From Streptomyces pilosus (lineage in GTDB: Bacteria > Actinomycetota > Actinomycetes > Streptomycetales > Streptomycetaceae), in the NCBI RefSeq assembly GCF_014649835.1, contig NZ_BMTU01000002.1:434001-498000 (forward strand): a stretch of 64,000 nucleotides of DNA, written 5' to 3'. Positions 7,571 to 15,458 of the stretch are shown in pieces; position 1 is the first letter of the stretch; the number at the start of each line of letters is the position of its first letter. The notes below the pieces were generated by a model. It made no database searches, was not told where the DNA came from, and was given only the letters and a program-made list of their open reading frames with translations. Position numbers and translations under genes: made by a program.

Positions 7571-8722
7571 TCAGAGGTCGGACGTCGTCGACTCCCGTTC
7601 CGGAGCCGGTCCCCTGGCTCGGCGGGGCCCGGCGCCCCCGCCCTTCAGGCGTTCCAGCGTGCGGGTCAGGTGCTGGAGGGGAGAGGCGGGGGCCGTCCGG
7701 GGCGCGGGCGGCCCCCCGGCGGCCGGGGTGCCGGAGGCCGCGTCCTGGTAGGCGGCCAGGGCCTCGTGGGCGCGTTCGGCGGCCTCCCGGTACAGGTCCC
7801 GGGACTTCGTCATCGCCTCCAGGGCCTCCGCGTACATGGCCACCAGCGCGCGCTCACGGTCGAGCTCCTCCGCGAGGGTCAGCAGGCGCCAGTCCTCCCG
7901 CAGCGCGGTCAGCTCCTCCCGCGCGCCGTCCGGCAGCGTGCGCGGCAGCGCGTCGAAGCGGGTCACCGCGTCGACGAGACCGGCCGGTTCCGTACCGTCC
8001 AGGAACACCGCCCGTACGGCGAAGGCGTCACCGTCGTAGCCCGCCGGGGCCGGGTTGCCCGGCAGCACCACGGCGCCCCCGCGTGGAACCTGCACACCGT
8101 GCTCCCGCAGCGCCCAGTTCGCCACCCGGAACTGCTGGGGCGTGGCCCGGTGCTCCACGACCCGGTGCCGCAGCCCCGGCGGCAGCCAGTGCGCGAGCGG
8201 CACCCGGCCGCGTTCGTCCGTGGTCATCGCCTCGTGGACGAGGACGTGCACGTGCCAGGCGTCGCGCGCGCAGTCGCGCAGCAGTCTCCGTACGGCCTTG
8301 TCGTCCTCCGGGAGCGGATTGATCTCCCCCGGCCGCAGTCCCGTCGTCGCGTCGTGGTGCCACTCGGCGTCCTGCCCGGGCTCCCAGAACATGCCGGCCG
8401 GAGACGGCCAGCCCTGGTCCCAGGGCCGCTCCGCCTCCGCGACCAGGATCCAGTCCCGCCCCTCGTCGGAGTCGGTGCCGGGAGCGAGGCTCAGCCGGGC
8501 GCGCACGGTGACCTCCCCGGCGACCCGGGTTCTGGACTCGAACACCAGGCCGGAGGCGGGACCGGTGGCCGGGACCTCCAGGAAGTCGTCGATGTCCCGG
8601 CTGTCCTTGAGGCGGCGCAGGGCGCGCCGCAGCTTTTCGTCCGCCCTGCCGCCGGTGTGCCGGCCACGGGCCAGCCAGACCGTGGGAGGGGCATCGGCGC
8701 GGACTGTGGAAGAAGTCGGCAT
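7571..8722 (-). CDS. hypothetical protein, about 383 residues
   Basis: No family recognised. It looks soluble. An N-terminal mixed region has FLEVPATGPASGLVFESRTR and a run of beta-rich sequence (VTVRARLSLAPGTDSDEGRD). A central His/Trp-rich stretch (AWHVHVLVHEAMTTDERGR) follows, and the C-terminal third is a charged helix consistent with coiled coil (ELDRERALVAMYAEALEAMT) ending in a Pro/Gly-rich tail. The start at 8722 (MPTSSTVRADAPP) was chosen because the preceding in-frame sequence is low complexity, but no good ribosome binding site is visible, so the N-terminus is uncertain. It converges on the 6134 membrane-protein gene. Confidence 0.65.
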   Translation of the reverse strand: MPTSSTVRADAPPTVWLARGRHTGGRADEKLRRALRRLKDSRDIDDFLEVPATGPASGLVFESRTRVAGEVTVRARLSLAPGTDSDEGRDWILVAEAERPWDQGWPSPAGMFWEPGQDAEWHHDATTGLRPGEINPLPEDDKAVRRLLRDCARDAWHVHVLVHEAMTTDERGRVPLAHWLPPGLRHRVVEHRATPQQFRVANWALREHGVQVPRGGAVVLPGNPAPAGYDGDAFAVRAVFLDGTEPAGLVDAVTRFDALPRTLPDGAREELTALREDWRLLTLAEELDRERALVAMYAEALEAMTKSRDLYREAAERAHEALAAYQDAASGTPAAGGPPAPRTAPASPLQHLTRTLERLKGGGAGPRRARGPAPERESTTSDL

Positions 8723-9174
8723 GAGTCCAGTGGTGAGCGGGGGCACGTGCTCCTGCCAGTATCGTCGCCGTCGGCCGGCGAAGTGACGCGGGGTTCCGCC
8801 GGGCGGCGGTCCGGGCCCGCGCCCACTCGCCCCGGACGGCCCGCATGTCGGGTGAGGGCCCGGCGTGTCGCGCACGGGGTGTGCGCGGCGCACTCGCGGT
8901 CACCCGGCCTCACCCGTGGTCCCGGCGGTGTGGGCACCGCCACCATGGCCGGGCGGGCGGGGCCGTCCCACCATCCGCATCGGGGCCGGCCCCGCCCGCG
9001 CCGCGCCCGGACGGAAACGGTCCGCCGGGAAGCGGAGGCGCGGACCCTACCAGCGGCACCGCACCCCTGTCGCATATTCCCCCGGAAAACACCGAAGCCC
9101 TCACCTCGGCCGAGCACACACCGTAGCGTCGACGTCACGTTCGCGGTACAGCCGTGCGAGGAGGGGGATCCGGC
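8723..9174. other. 452-bp divergent intergenic region
   Basis: Lies between the hypothetical gene at 7571-8722 and the roadblock-like operon starting at 9175, so it should hold promoters for both directions. Open frames across it have only low-complexity Arg/Pro/Gly-rich translations and look non-coding. An AT-richer patch near 9070-9110 and a CGTCGACGTCACG stretch just upstream of the operon are the only local features I see. No clear promoter consensus was found. Confidence 0.5.
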
Positions 9175-9576
9175 GTGCCCGGAATCGACGAGAGCCTGCT
9201 GGAAGCCATGCGACTGCCAGGGGCGCGCGGTGCCCTGGTGGTCGACTGGATCAGCGGGCTCGCCCTGGGCGCGGTGGGCGAGGCCCCGGGCGGCGACGCG
9301 GAGGCCACGGCCGCGGAGACCGCCGAACTCGCCCGCCAGGCCATGGAGAGCGGCACGCTCGCACCGGCCGTCGACACCGCCGGTCCCGCCGGGAAGGAGC
9401 GCCCCGTCGAGGACCTGATCCTCACCGGCGCCGACTCCTACCACCTGCTGCGGTTCGTCGTCACGACGTTCGACAGCACCGTGTTCCTCTACCTGTGGCT
9501 CGACCGCGCCGACGGCAACCTCGCCCTCGCCCGCATCAGACTCGCCGACATGGCGGACCGGCTGGTGCTCGGATGA
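9175..9576 (+). CDS. roadblock/LC7-like protein (first of four)
   Basis: 133 residues with a roadblock-like layout: an N-terminal helix (IDESLLEAMRLPGARGALVV), a DWISGLALGAVGE strand-turn, a long helix, then an ILTGADSYHLLRFV hairpin and a final LYLWLDRADGNLALARIRLA strand-helix. It aligns by eye with the 10994 gene product (ALVDYTSGMALGTLG; LYLVLDGARANLAMARHQL), so the two are probable paralogues. Roadblock proteins usually bind and regulate small GTPases such as CvnD. The GTG at 9175 follows GAGGAGGGG. The stop overlaps the next start by four bases (ATGA). Confidence 0.7.
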   Translation: MPGIDESLLEAMRLPGARGALVVDWISGLALGAVGEAPGGDAEATAAETAELARQAMESGTLAPAVDTAGPAGKERPVEDLILTGADSYHLLRFVVTTFDSTVFLYLWLDRADGNLALARIRLADMADRLVLG

Positions 9577-10352
9577 CCACCGTGCCCCGCACCGGTGGCT
9601 CCGCCCCCGACCTGCTCGGCACCCTCGCGGCCGACCACGCCACCGGCGCCCTCTCGACGCACTCCGGGGTCTTCTACCTCGCGGCGGGACACGTCGTGCA
9701 CGTCGAATCCGCCCACAGCCCCGACCTCGGCGACCTGCTCACCCGCAGCGGAGCCGTCGCCCCGGCCGGCTGGTGGGAGGCCGTCCAGCGGGCGGGCGCC
9801 CTGCACCGCGTCGGCCGCCAGCTGGTGGACAGCGGGCGGCTCACCACCGGCGCGCTGGAACTGTGCCACCTCGGTGCCCTGTTCGATGCCGCGTACTTCG
9901 CGCTCGCCCACGACGGCACCGCCCTCCGCTTCCGCCCCGGCGTCGCACACTGGCTCGGCGCGGTCCGTCCCGTACCGGTGGCGACGGTGCTGCGGGAGTC
10001 GCGCCGCCGCCGCGACCTGCTGCACCGCATATGGCCCGACCCCGCCGTCGACACCGCCCCGCTCAGCCGCACGGCCGGCGCCGATCCCGCCGAACTGCCG
10101 CCCCGCCGCGGGCGCACCCTCGCTCTGGTCGACGGCGGCCGCACCGCCGCGCAGATCGCCTCGGCCCTCGCCTGCCGTACCTTCCACACCCTCGTCGAAC
10201 TACGCCGCCTGGCCGCCGACGGGCTGGTCACGCCCGCGCCGGCCCCGCCCGCCACGCCCGTCCACTCCGTCCCCGACACGGGCGGCGCGGCGTGGGACGA
10301 GCCCGACACAGCGCTGCTGAGACGGCTCCTGGACGCCTTGGAGGCACTGTGA
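9573..10352 (+). CDS. DUF4388 (PATAN)-like regulatory protein
   Basis: 259 residues, translationally coupled to the preceding gene by ATGA. The N-terminus (LLGTLAADHATGALSTHSGV, FYLAAGHVVHVES) resembles the DUF4388/PATAN fold seen in bacterial signalling proteins. The C-terminal part, RTLALVDGGRTAAQIASALA followed by RTFHTLVELRRLAADGLV, looks like a winged-helix module. It may be the output or adaptor subunit of the roadblock module. No catalytic residues are evident. Assignment to DUF4388 is by pattern, not by search. Confidence 0.6.
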   Translation: MTTVPRTGGSAPDLLGTLAADHATGALSTHSGVFYLAAGHVVHVESAHSPDLGDLLTRSGAVAPAGWWEAVQRAGALHRVGRQLVDSGRLTTGALELCHLGALFDAAYFALAHDGTALRFRPGVAHWLGAVRPVPVATVLRESRRRRDLLHRIWPDPAVDTAPLSRTAGADPAELPPRRGRTLALVDGGRTAAQIASALACRTFHTLVELRRLAADGLVTPAPAPPATPVHSVPDTGGAAWDEPDTALLRRLLDALEAL

Positions 10353-10390
10353 TCCGCGCGCGCCGGCAGCGTGCCGAAAGGAGACTGCTC

Positions 10391-10909
10391 ATGGCCGTCG
10401 AGACCGACGTGCTGGACGAACTGCGCGGGCTCCGCACCCGCATACCCCGGCTGGCAGGCACCCTCGCGGCCACCGTCGACGGACTCGTGCTGGCCCACGA
10501 CGTCCCCGAGACCGAACCGGAAGGGCTGGCCGCGCTCACCGCCGCCGCGCTCGGCGTCGCCCACCGCATGACGGACGCCGCCGCACGGGGCACGTTCCGC
10601 GAACTCCTGGTGCGCGGCAGCCAGGGCTACATCGCGACCTACGCCGCCGGCACCACCGCGGTCCTCACCCTCCTCGCCGACGACCGGGTCAACGTCGGCC
10701 GGCTGCACCTGGAGGGACGGCGCAGCGGTGCCCGGATCGCCGAACTGGTGGACACCCACATCGGCCCGGGCGGAGGGCGGCACGCCGACCGGCTCGCGCC
10801 CCGGGAACTGCCCGCACGGGCCCCGGACCCCGACCGCCCCATCGGCACCCTCCCGGTGCGGACCCCGCAACTGCCCGCACACCGGCCCAGGACCCAGCCC
10901 GGCGGCTGA
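10391..10909 (+). CDS. roadblock/LC7 domain protein (second)
   Basis: 172 residues. Residues 1-110 form a roadblock/LC7 domain: VLDELRGLRTRIPRLAGTLA, ATVDGLVLAHDVPETEPEGL, LTAAALGVAHRMT and YIATYAAGTTAVLTLLADD. A Pro/Arg-rich C-terminal tail follows. It resembles the CvnB-type roadblock proteins of Streptomyces conservons. The ATG at 10391 follows AAAGGAG at good spacing. An alternative GTG at 10349 would overlap the previous stop and add 14 residues. No histidine kinase (CvnA), DUF742 (CvnC) or GTPase (CvnD) is present here. Confidence 0.75.
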   Translation: MAVETDVLDELRGLRTRIPRLAGTLAATVDGLVLAHDVPETEPEGLAALTAAALGVAHRMTDAAARGTFRELLVRGSQGYIATYAAGTTAVLTLLADDRVNVGRLHLEGRRSGARIAELVDTHIGPGGGRHADRLAPRELPARAPDPDRPIGTLPVRTPQLPAHRPRTQPGG

Positions 10910-10993
10910 CCCGGGGCTTCACCCTCCGGCCGGACGCCCGCGCACCATCCGGCGCCGGCCCGAACCGCTCATCCATGTGAAAGGACACCACTC

Positions 10994-11368
10994 ATGGCCA
11001 ACACCGAGACGTCGCTCAAGGAATGCCTCGCCTCCATCGACGGCGCGACGGCCGTCGCGCTCGTCGACTACACCAGCGGCATGGCCCTCGGCACGCTGGG
11101 CGGCGGCAAGGACTTCAACCTGGAGGTCGCCGCCGCCGGCAACACCGACGTCGTGCGGTCCAAACTGCGCACCATGGAGCACCTCGGGCTCAACGAGGAG
11201 ATCGAGGACATCCTCATCACCCTGAACAGCCAGTACCACCTGATCCGCCTGCTGAAGGGACGCGGCGGCAACGGCCTCTTCCTGTACCTGGTGCTCGACG
11301 GGGCGCGGGCCAACCTCGCCATGGCACGGCACCAGTTGCGCCGCATCGAGGCCGAACTGGAGGTGTGA
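10994..11368 (+). CDS. roadblock/LC7-like protein (third)
   Basis: A 124-residue compact protein: TSLKECLASIDGATAVALVD, YTSGMALGTLGGGKDFNLEV, then EHLGLNEEIEDILITLNSQY, HLIRLLKGRGGNGLFLYLVL and a final helix. It is closely related in layout to the 9175 product. Proteins of this kind are common in Streptomyces next to roadblock or DUF4388-type genes and probably work as a small regulatory subunit of a GTPase switch. The ATG follows GAAAGGA. A long perfect hairpin begins at the base after its stop codon. Confidence 0.75.
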   Translation: MANTETSLKECLASIDGATAVALVDYTSGMALGTLGGGKDFNLEVAAAGNTDVVRSKLRTMEHLGLNEEIEDILITLNSQYHLIRLLKGRGGNGLFLYLVLDGARANLAMARHQLRRIEAELEV

Positions 11369-11411
11369 GACGGGCCGGGGCCCCGCACGCCGTGCGGGGC
11401 CCCGGCCCGTC
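11369..11411. terminator. bidirectional terminator: near-perfect 43-nt palindrome
   Basis: Arms 11369-11389 and 11391-11411 are perfectly complementary over 21 bases around a single central base. Folded, this is a stem of about 20 bp with a 3-nt loop. It starts immediately after the stop of the roadblock gene and ends 4 bp before the stop of the convergent flavohaemoprotein gene, as expected for a shared Streptomyces terminator without a strong U-tract. Confidence 0.85.
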
Positions 11412-11415
11412 CGGG

Positions 11416-12618
11416 TCAGGCGGCATCGGGCAGCCACAGGTCGGGACCGAAGACCTCGTAGTGGACGGACCGGGCGGGGACCCCGGCGGCCAGCAGTTCG
11501 CCGCGCACGGCCCGCATGAACGGCAGCGGACCGCACAGGTACACCGTCGCGTCCGCCGGGACGTCGATGCCCTCCAGGCTCAGCAGGCCACGGCGGGCGT
11601 CCGGCTCCTCGGCGCCGGGACGCTCGTACCAGAACACGGCCTCCGCGTCGGGCAGTGCCGCCACCGCCTCGCGGGTCTCGGCCCGCAGGGCGTGCCCGGC
11701 CGGCGAGTCGTCGGCGTGCAGCACGAGCACCCGCCGGGCCGAACCGATGGCCGCCAGCCGGGCCAGCATGCCCAGCATCGGGGTGCACCCGATCCCCGCC
11801 GAGACCAGCACCAGCGGGGTCTCCGCCTCGTCGAGCGCCACGTCCCCGGCCGGCACGGACAGGGTGAGCTCGTCGCCCGTGCCGATCCGCTCGAACAACA
11901 GGTTGGACACCTCGCCGTCCGGTGCGCCCCGCACGCCCGCGACCCGCTTGACGGTGATCCGGCGCACCTCGCCCCCGGGGTCGGAGGACAGACTGTACTG
12001 ACGGAGCTGCCGCACCCCGTCCGGCATGGTGAGCCGCACGCTGACGTACTGGCCCGCCCGGGCCCGGGGGGCCGGCCTGCCGTCGGCCGGGCTCAGCAGG
12101 AACGACACCACGTCGTCCGTCTCCTCGTGGCGCTCCACGACCGTCCACGGACGCCAGATGTCGCCCGGCTCCACGCCTGCCTCCTGGTACAGCCGGGCCT
12201 CCCGCGCGATGAGCGCGCCCGCCATCAGCCAGTACACCTCGTCCCAGGCGGCCGCCACCTCGGGCGTCACCGCCTCGCCCAGCACCTCGGCGATCGCACC
12301 GAACAGGTACTTGTGCACGATCGTGTACTGGTCGTCGGTGATCCCCACCGCGACGTGCTTGTGGGCGATCCGGGCCAGCAGGGCGTCGGGCCGGCTGTCC
12401 GGGTCGGCGAGCAGCGCCCGGGCGAATCCCGCGACGGACCCGGCGAGCGCCCGGCGCTGCGCCCCGCTGGCCTGGTTGCCCCGGTTGAACAGGCCGTCCA
12501 GGAGTTCGGGCCGGTCGCGGAACATCGCACCGTAGAAACGCGTGGTGATCTCGTCGAGGGCTCCGGCCACGGCGGGCAGGGTCGCCCGCACCACTGCTGC
12601 GGACTCTTCGGACAACAT
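11416..12618 (-). CDS. hmp: flavohaemoprotein, nitric oxide dioxygenase
   Basis: 400 residues, the usual size. The globin domain (1-145) has the B10 Tyr29 (RFYGAMF) and proximal His86 in RIAHKHVAVGI. The FAD domain follows (RQYSLSS; the GQYVSVRL strand) and the NAD(P)H domain has VSAGIGCTPMLGML and the C-terminal VYLCGPLPFM and YEVFGPD motifs. It should convert NO to nitrate using NAD(P)H, FAD and haem in the cytoplasm. The ATG at 12618 is the family start. A perfect-armed palindrome and a possible -10 lie about 70-90 bp upstream, suggesting repressor control. It stands alone, convergent with the roadblock operon. Confidence 0.93.
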   Translation of the reverse strand: MLSEESAAVVRATLPAVAGALDEITTRFYGAMFRDRPELLDGLFNRGNQASGAQRRALAGSVAGFARALLADPDSRPDALLARIAHKHVAVGITDDQYTIVHKYLFGAIAEVLGEAVTPEVAAAWDEVYWLMAGALIAREARLYQEAGVEPGDIWRPWTVVERHEETDDVVSFLLSPADGRPAPRARAGQYVSVRLTMPDGVRQLRQYSLSSDPGGEVRRITVKRVAGVRGAPDGEVSNLLFERIGTGDELTLSVPAGDVALDEAETPLVLVSAGIGCTPMLGMLARLAAIGSARRVLVLHADDSPAGHALRAETREAVAALPDAEAVFWYERPGAEEPDARRGLLSLEGIDVPADATVYLCGPLPFMRAVRGELLAAGVPARSVHYEVFGPDLWLPDAA

Positions 12619-12683
12619 GGGGTCTCCCAAAGACGGGACGTAAGGGGGGCGTTGGACCGCGGATCCGGACCGGCGGCAGCACC

Positions 12684-12712
12684 TGTATAGCAACCCGGAA
12701 CACCTGTTCCCA
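12684..12712 (-). promoter_or_regulatory. candidate hmp promoter with GGAACA-cc-TGTTCC operator
   Basis: A 14-bp inverted repeat (12697-12710, six-base perfect arms) lies about 80 bp upstream of the hmp start. On the minus strand it falls just upstream of a TATACA (12689-12684) that could serve as a -10, so a bound protein would occlude RNA polymerase. NsrR is the usual controller of hmp in Streptomyces, but I cannot confirm that this matches its site. Confidence 0.4.
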
Positions 12713-12994
12713 TGGGTAAGGGGGGCGTCGGCGGCAACACGGGACCGTCGTCCCGCCCGAAGAGGACCTACGGCCCCGCGAACGGTCCCGGAACGGGGCC
12801 GGCCGGCCCCCGCGCCGGGGCGGCGGGTCCCGTGCTGCGGTGGCGGGTGCCGGTGGGGGGCGGCCAGGCCCTGGCGGCGCGAAGGGAGCGTGCGGGGCCC
12901 TGCCGCCCCATGGTGTGTGCGCGCCCGCCGGGGGGTACTCGTGCACGTCCTTCGGCCGGAGCGGCCGGTTCCGCGGCGGCGGGAGGAGCGTCGG

Positions 12995-15367
12995 GTGACG
13001 GGCTGGACGTGGGAGTACGAGGGCTACGACCCCGGCGGCGCGCGACTGCGGGAGTCGCTGTGCACGCTCGGCAACGGATACTTCGCCACCCGGGGAGCAC
13101 TGGCGGAGTGCTCCGCCGACGACGTGCACTACCCGGGGACGTACGCGGCCGGCGTCTACAACCGACTCACCTCCCACGTCGCCGGACGGCAGGTCGACAA
13201 CGAGGACATGGTCAACCTGCCCAACTGGCTCCCGCTCCGCTTCCGCCTGCCCGGCCGGCCGTGGCTCACCCCCGACACCGCGCCCGTGCTCGACCACGCG
13301 GTGATCATGCACCTGTCCTCCGGGCTGATGGAGCGCAGGACCCGCTACGGCCTCGGCGCGGGCCGGACGCTCCTCGTGCGCCAGCTCCGGTTCGTCCACA
13401 TGGCCGACCCCCACCTCGCGGGACTGCGCACCGAATTCACCGCCGAGGGGTTCTCCGGCCCGCTCCAGGTGGAGGCGGCGCTCGACGGGGGTGTGACCAA
13501 CACCGGGGTGCCGCGCTACGGGCAGCTGGACGGCCGTCACCTGACCGACGTGCTCACCGGGACGACCGCCGCGGACCGGGTCTGGCTGTCCTGCCGCACC
13601 CGCACCTCCAGTGTGCGGATCGCGCTCGCCGCCCGGTTCACCTCACCCGCGCCCGTCGCCGACCGGCACGACCGTCCGCGCGCCGTCCAGTCGACCCGGC
13701 TGGACCTGGCCGACGGGCACACCGTCACCGTCGACAAGGTCGTCGCCCTCCACACCTCGCGCGACCCGGCGATCAGCGACCCGCTGCACGCCGCCGTCGA
13801 CCGGGTGAGCCGGGCGGGCGGCTTCGACGCGCTGCTGGCGCCGCACCTGACGGCGTGGGCGCAGCTGTGGCGCCGGGCCGAACTGGACGTACCCGGTGAG
13901 GCGGGCCGCATCCTGCGGCTGCACCTGTTCCACGTCCTGCAGACCCTCTCCCCGCACACCGCCGGCCTGGACGTCGGGGTCCCGGCGCGGGGACTGCACG
14001 GCGAGGCCTACCGGGGGCACGTCTTCTGGGACGAGCTGTTCGTCCTGCCCTACCTCGACCTGCACTTCCCCGAGGTTTCGCGCGCGCTGCTGCACTACCG
14101 GCACCGGCGTCTGGAACGTGCCCGCACCGCGGCCCACGACGCGGGGCTCCGGGGCGCGATGTTCCCGTGGCAGAGCGGCAGCGACGGCCGGGAGGAGACG
14201 CAGCAGCTGCACCTCAACCCCCGTTCGGGCCGCTGGCTGCCCGACCACTCCCATCTCCAGCACCACGTGGGCTCGGCCATCGCGTACAACGTGTGGCAGT
14301 ACTGCGAGGCCAGTGGGGACGAGGAGTTCCTGCACACCAAGGGCGCCGAGACGCTGCTGCAGATCTCCCGCTTCTGGGCGGAGGCCGCGGTCTTCGACGA
14401 GGGGCTGGGCCGGTACCGCGTCAAGGGCGTGCTCGGCCCCGACGAGTACCACGACGCCTACCCGGACGCCTCCTCACCGGGCCTGGACGACAACGCCTAC
14501 ACCAACGTCACGGCCGCCTGGGTACTCACCCGCACCCTTCAGGTGCTGCACGAACTGCCCGAGCCGAGGCGCCGGGAGCTCGCCGAGCGGACCGGACTGG
14601 ACGCGGGCGAGCTCGAGGAGTGGGAGGAGGTCTCCCGCCTGCTCCACGTCCCGTTCCACGACGGTGTCATCAGCCAGTTCGAGGGCTACGGCGAACTCGC
14701 CGAGCTGGACTGGCGGGGCTACCGGCGCCGGTACGGGGACATCCGGCGCCTGGACCGGATCCTGGAGGCCGAGGGCGACAGCGTCAACCGCTACCAGGCC
14801 TCCAAACAGGCGGACGTGCTGATGCTCGGCTACCTCTTCTCGCCCGCCGAACTCCAGGGCGTCTTCCACCGGCTGGGCCTGAGCCTGGACGAACGGACCT
14901 GGCGGCGCACGGTGGACCACTACCTGCACCGCACCAGCCACGGCTCCACCCTCAGCGGACTGGTGCACGGCTGGGTCCTGGCCCGGGCCCGCCGCGCGGA
15001 CGCCTGGACGTTCTGCCAGGAGGCCCTCCAGGCGGACATCGCCGACATCCAGGGCGGCACCACCGGAGAGGGCATCCACCTCGGCGCCATGGCCGGCACG
15101 CTGGACCTGGTGCAGCGCGGGCTGACCGGTCTGGAGACCCGCGGCGGAGCGCTGTGGCTCGACCCGGTGCCCCTGCCGGAGCTGTCCTCCTACGGCTTCA
15201 CCCTGCGCTATCACGGCCACTGGGGGGTGCGGCTGCGGCTGGAACACGGCCTGCTGGAGATCACCGTGCCCTCCTCAGGCCGCTCCCCGATCGAGGTGCA
15301 CCTCCCGGACCGGCGTTCGGTCCGGGTCGAGCCGGGCGAGACCGCCCGGCTGCCCCTGCCCGGCTGA
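12995..15367 (+). CDS. glycoside hydrolase family 65 (disaccharide phosphorylase type)
   Basis: 790 residues, the usual GH65 size. It starts at a GTG after GGGAGGAG with MTGWTWEYEGYDPGGARLRE and LCTLGNGYFATRGAL, the family N-terminal beta-sandwich. The (alpha/alpha)6 catalytic barrel contains HGEAYRGHVFWDELFVLPYL and the catalytic general acid Glu at about residue 484 in KGVLGPDEYHD. NRYQASKQADVLML and HRTSHGSTLS are typical phosphate-binding elements. GH65 phosphorylases reversibly split trehalose, maltose, kojibiose or nigerose to beta-glucose 1-phosphate plus a sugar. Which one cannot be decided here. No signal peptide; no sugar transporter or phosphoglucomutase is adjacent. Confidence 0.9.
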   Translation: MTGWTWEYEGYDPGGARLRESLCTLGNGYFATRGALAECSADDVHYPGTYAAGVYNRLTSHVAGRQVDNEDMVNLPNWLPLRFRLPGRPWLTPDTAPVLDHAVIMHLSSGLMERRTRYGLGAGRTLLVRQLRFVHMADPHLAGLRTEFTAEGFSGPLQVEAALDGGVTNTGVPRYGQLDGRHLTDVLTGTTAADRVWLSCRTRTSSVRIALAARFTSPAPVADRHDRPRAVQSTRLDLADGHTVTVDKVVALHTSRDPAISDPLHAAVDRVSRAGGFDALLAPHLTAWAQLWRRAELDVPGEAGRILRLHLFHVLQTLSPHTAGLDVGVPARGLHGEAYRGHVFWDELFVLPYLDLHFPEVSRALLHYRHRRLERARTAAHDAGLRGAMFPWQSGSDGREETQQLHLNPRSGRWLPDHSHLQHHVGSAIAYNVWQYCEASGDEEFLHTKGAETLLQISRFWAEAAVFDEGLGRYRVKGVLGPDEYHDAYPDASSPGLDDNAYTNVTAAWVLTRTLQVLHELPEPRRRELAERTGLDAGELEEWEEVSRLLHVPFHDGVISQFEGYGELAELDWRGYRRRYGDIRRLDRILEAEGDSVNRYQASKQADVLMLGYLFSPAELQGVFHRLGLSLDERTWRRTVDHYLHRTSHGSTLSGLVHGWVLARARRADAWTFCQEALQADIADIQGGTTGEGIHLGAMAGTLDLVQRGLTGLETRGGALWLDPVPLPELSSYGFTLRYHGHWGVRLRLEHGLLEITVPSSGRSPIEVHLPDRRSVRVEPGETARLPLPG

Positions 15368-15371
15368 AGCA

Positions 15372-15410
15372 CCGGGCGCCCGCCCGGTCACGGACCGGAC
15401 GGGCGCCCGG
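15372..15410. terminator. bidirectional terminator hairpin
   Basis: 18-bp stem (15372-15389 with 15393-15410) with one internal mismatch and a 3-nt ACG loop, located between the convergent GH65 and FprA-type genes. Confidence 0.8.
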
Positions 15411-15458
15411 CGGGAGTGGCGGAACCGAACCCCGGACGGCGTGCAGGGAAGGTGCGCC

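Noticed and set aside
8845..9126. Plus-strand frame of 93 codons in the divergent gap
   Set aside because: No ribosome binding site, Arg/Pro/Gly-rich composition and no recognisable domain.
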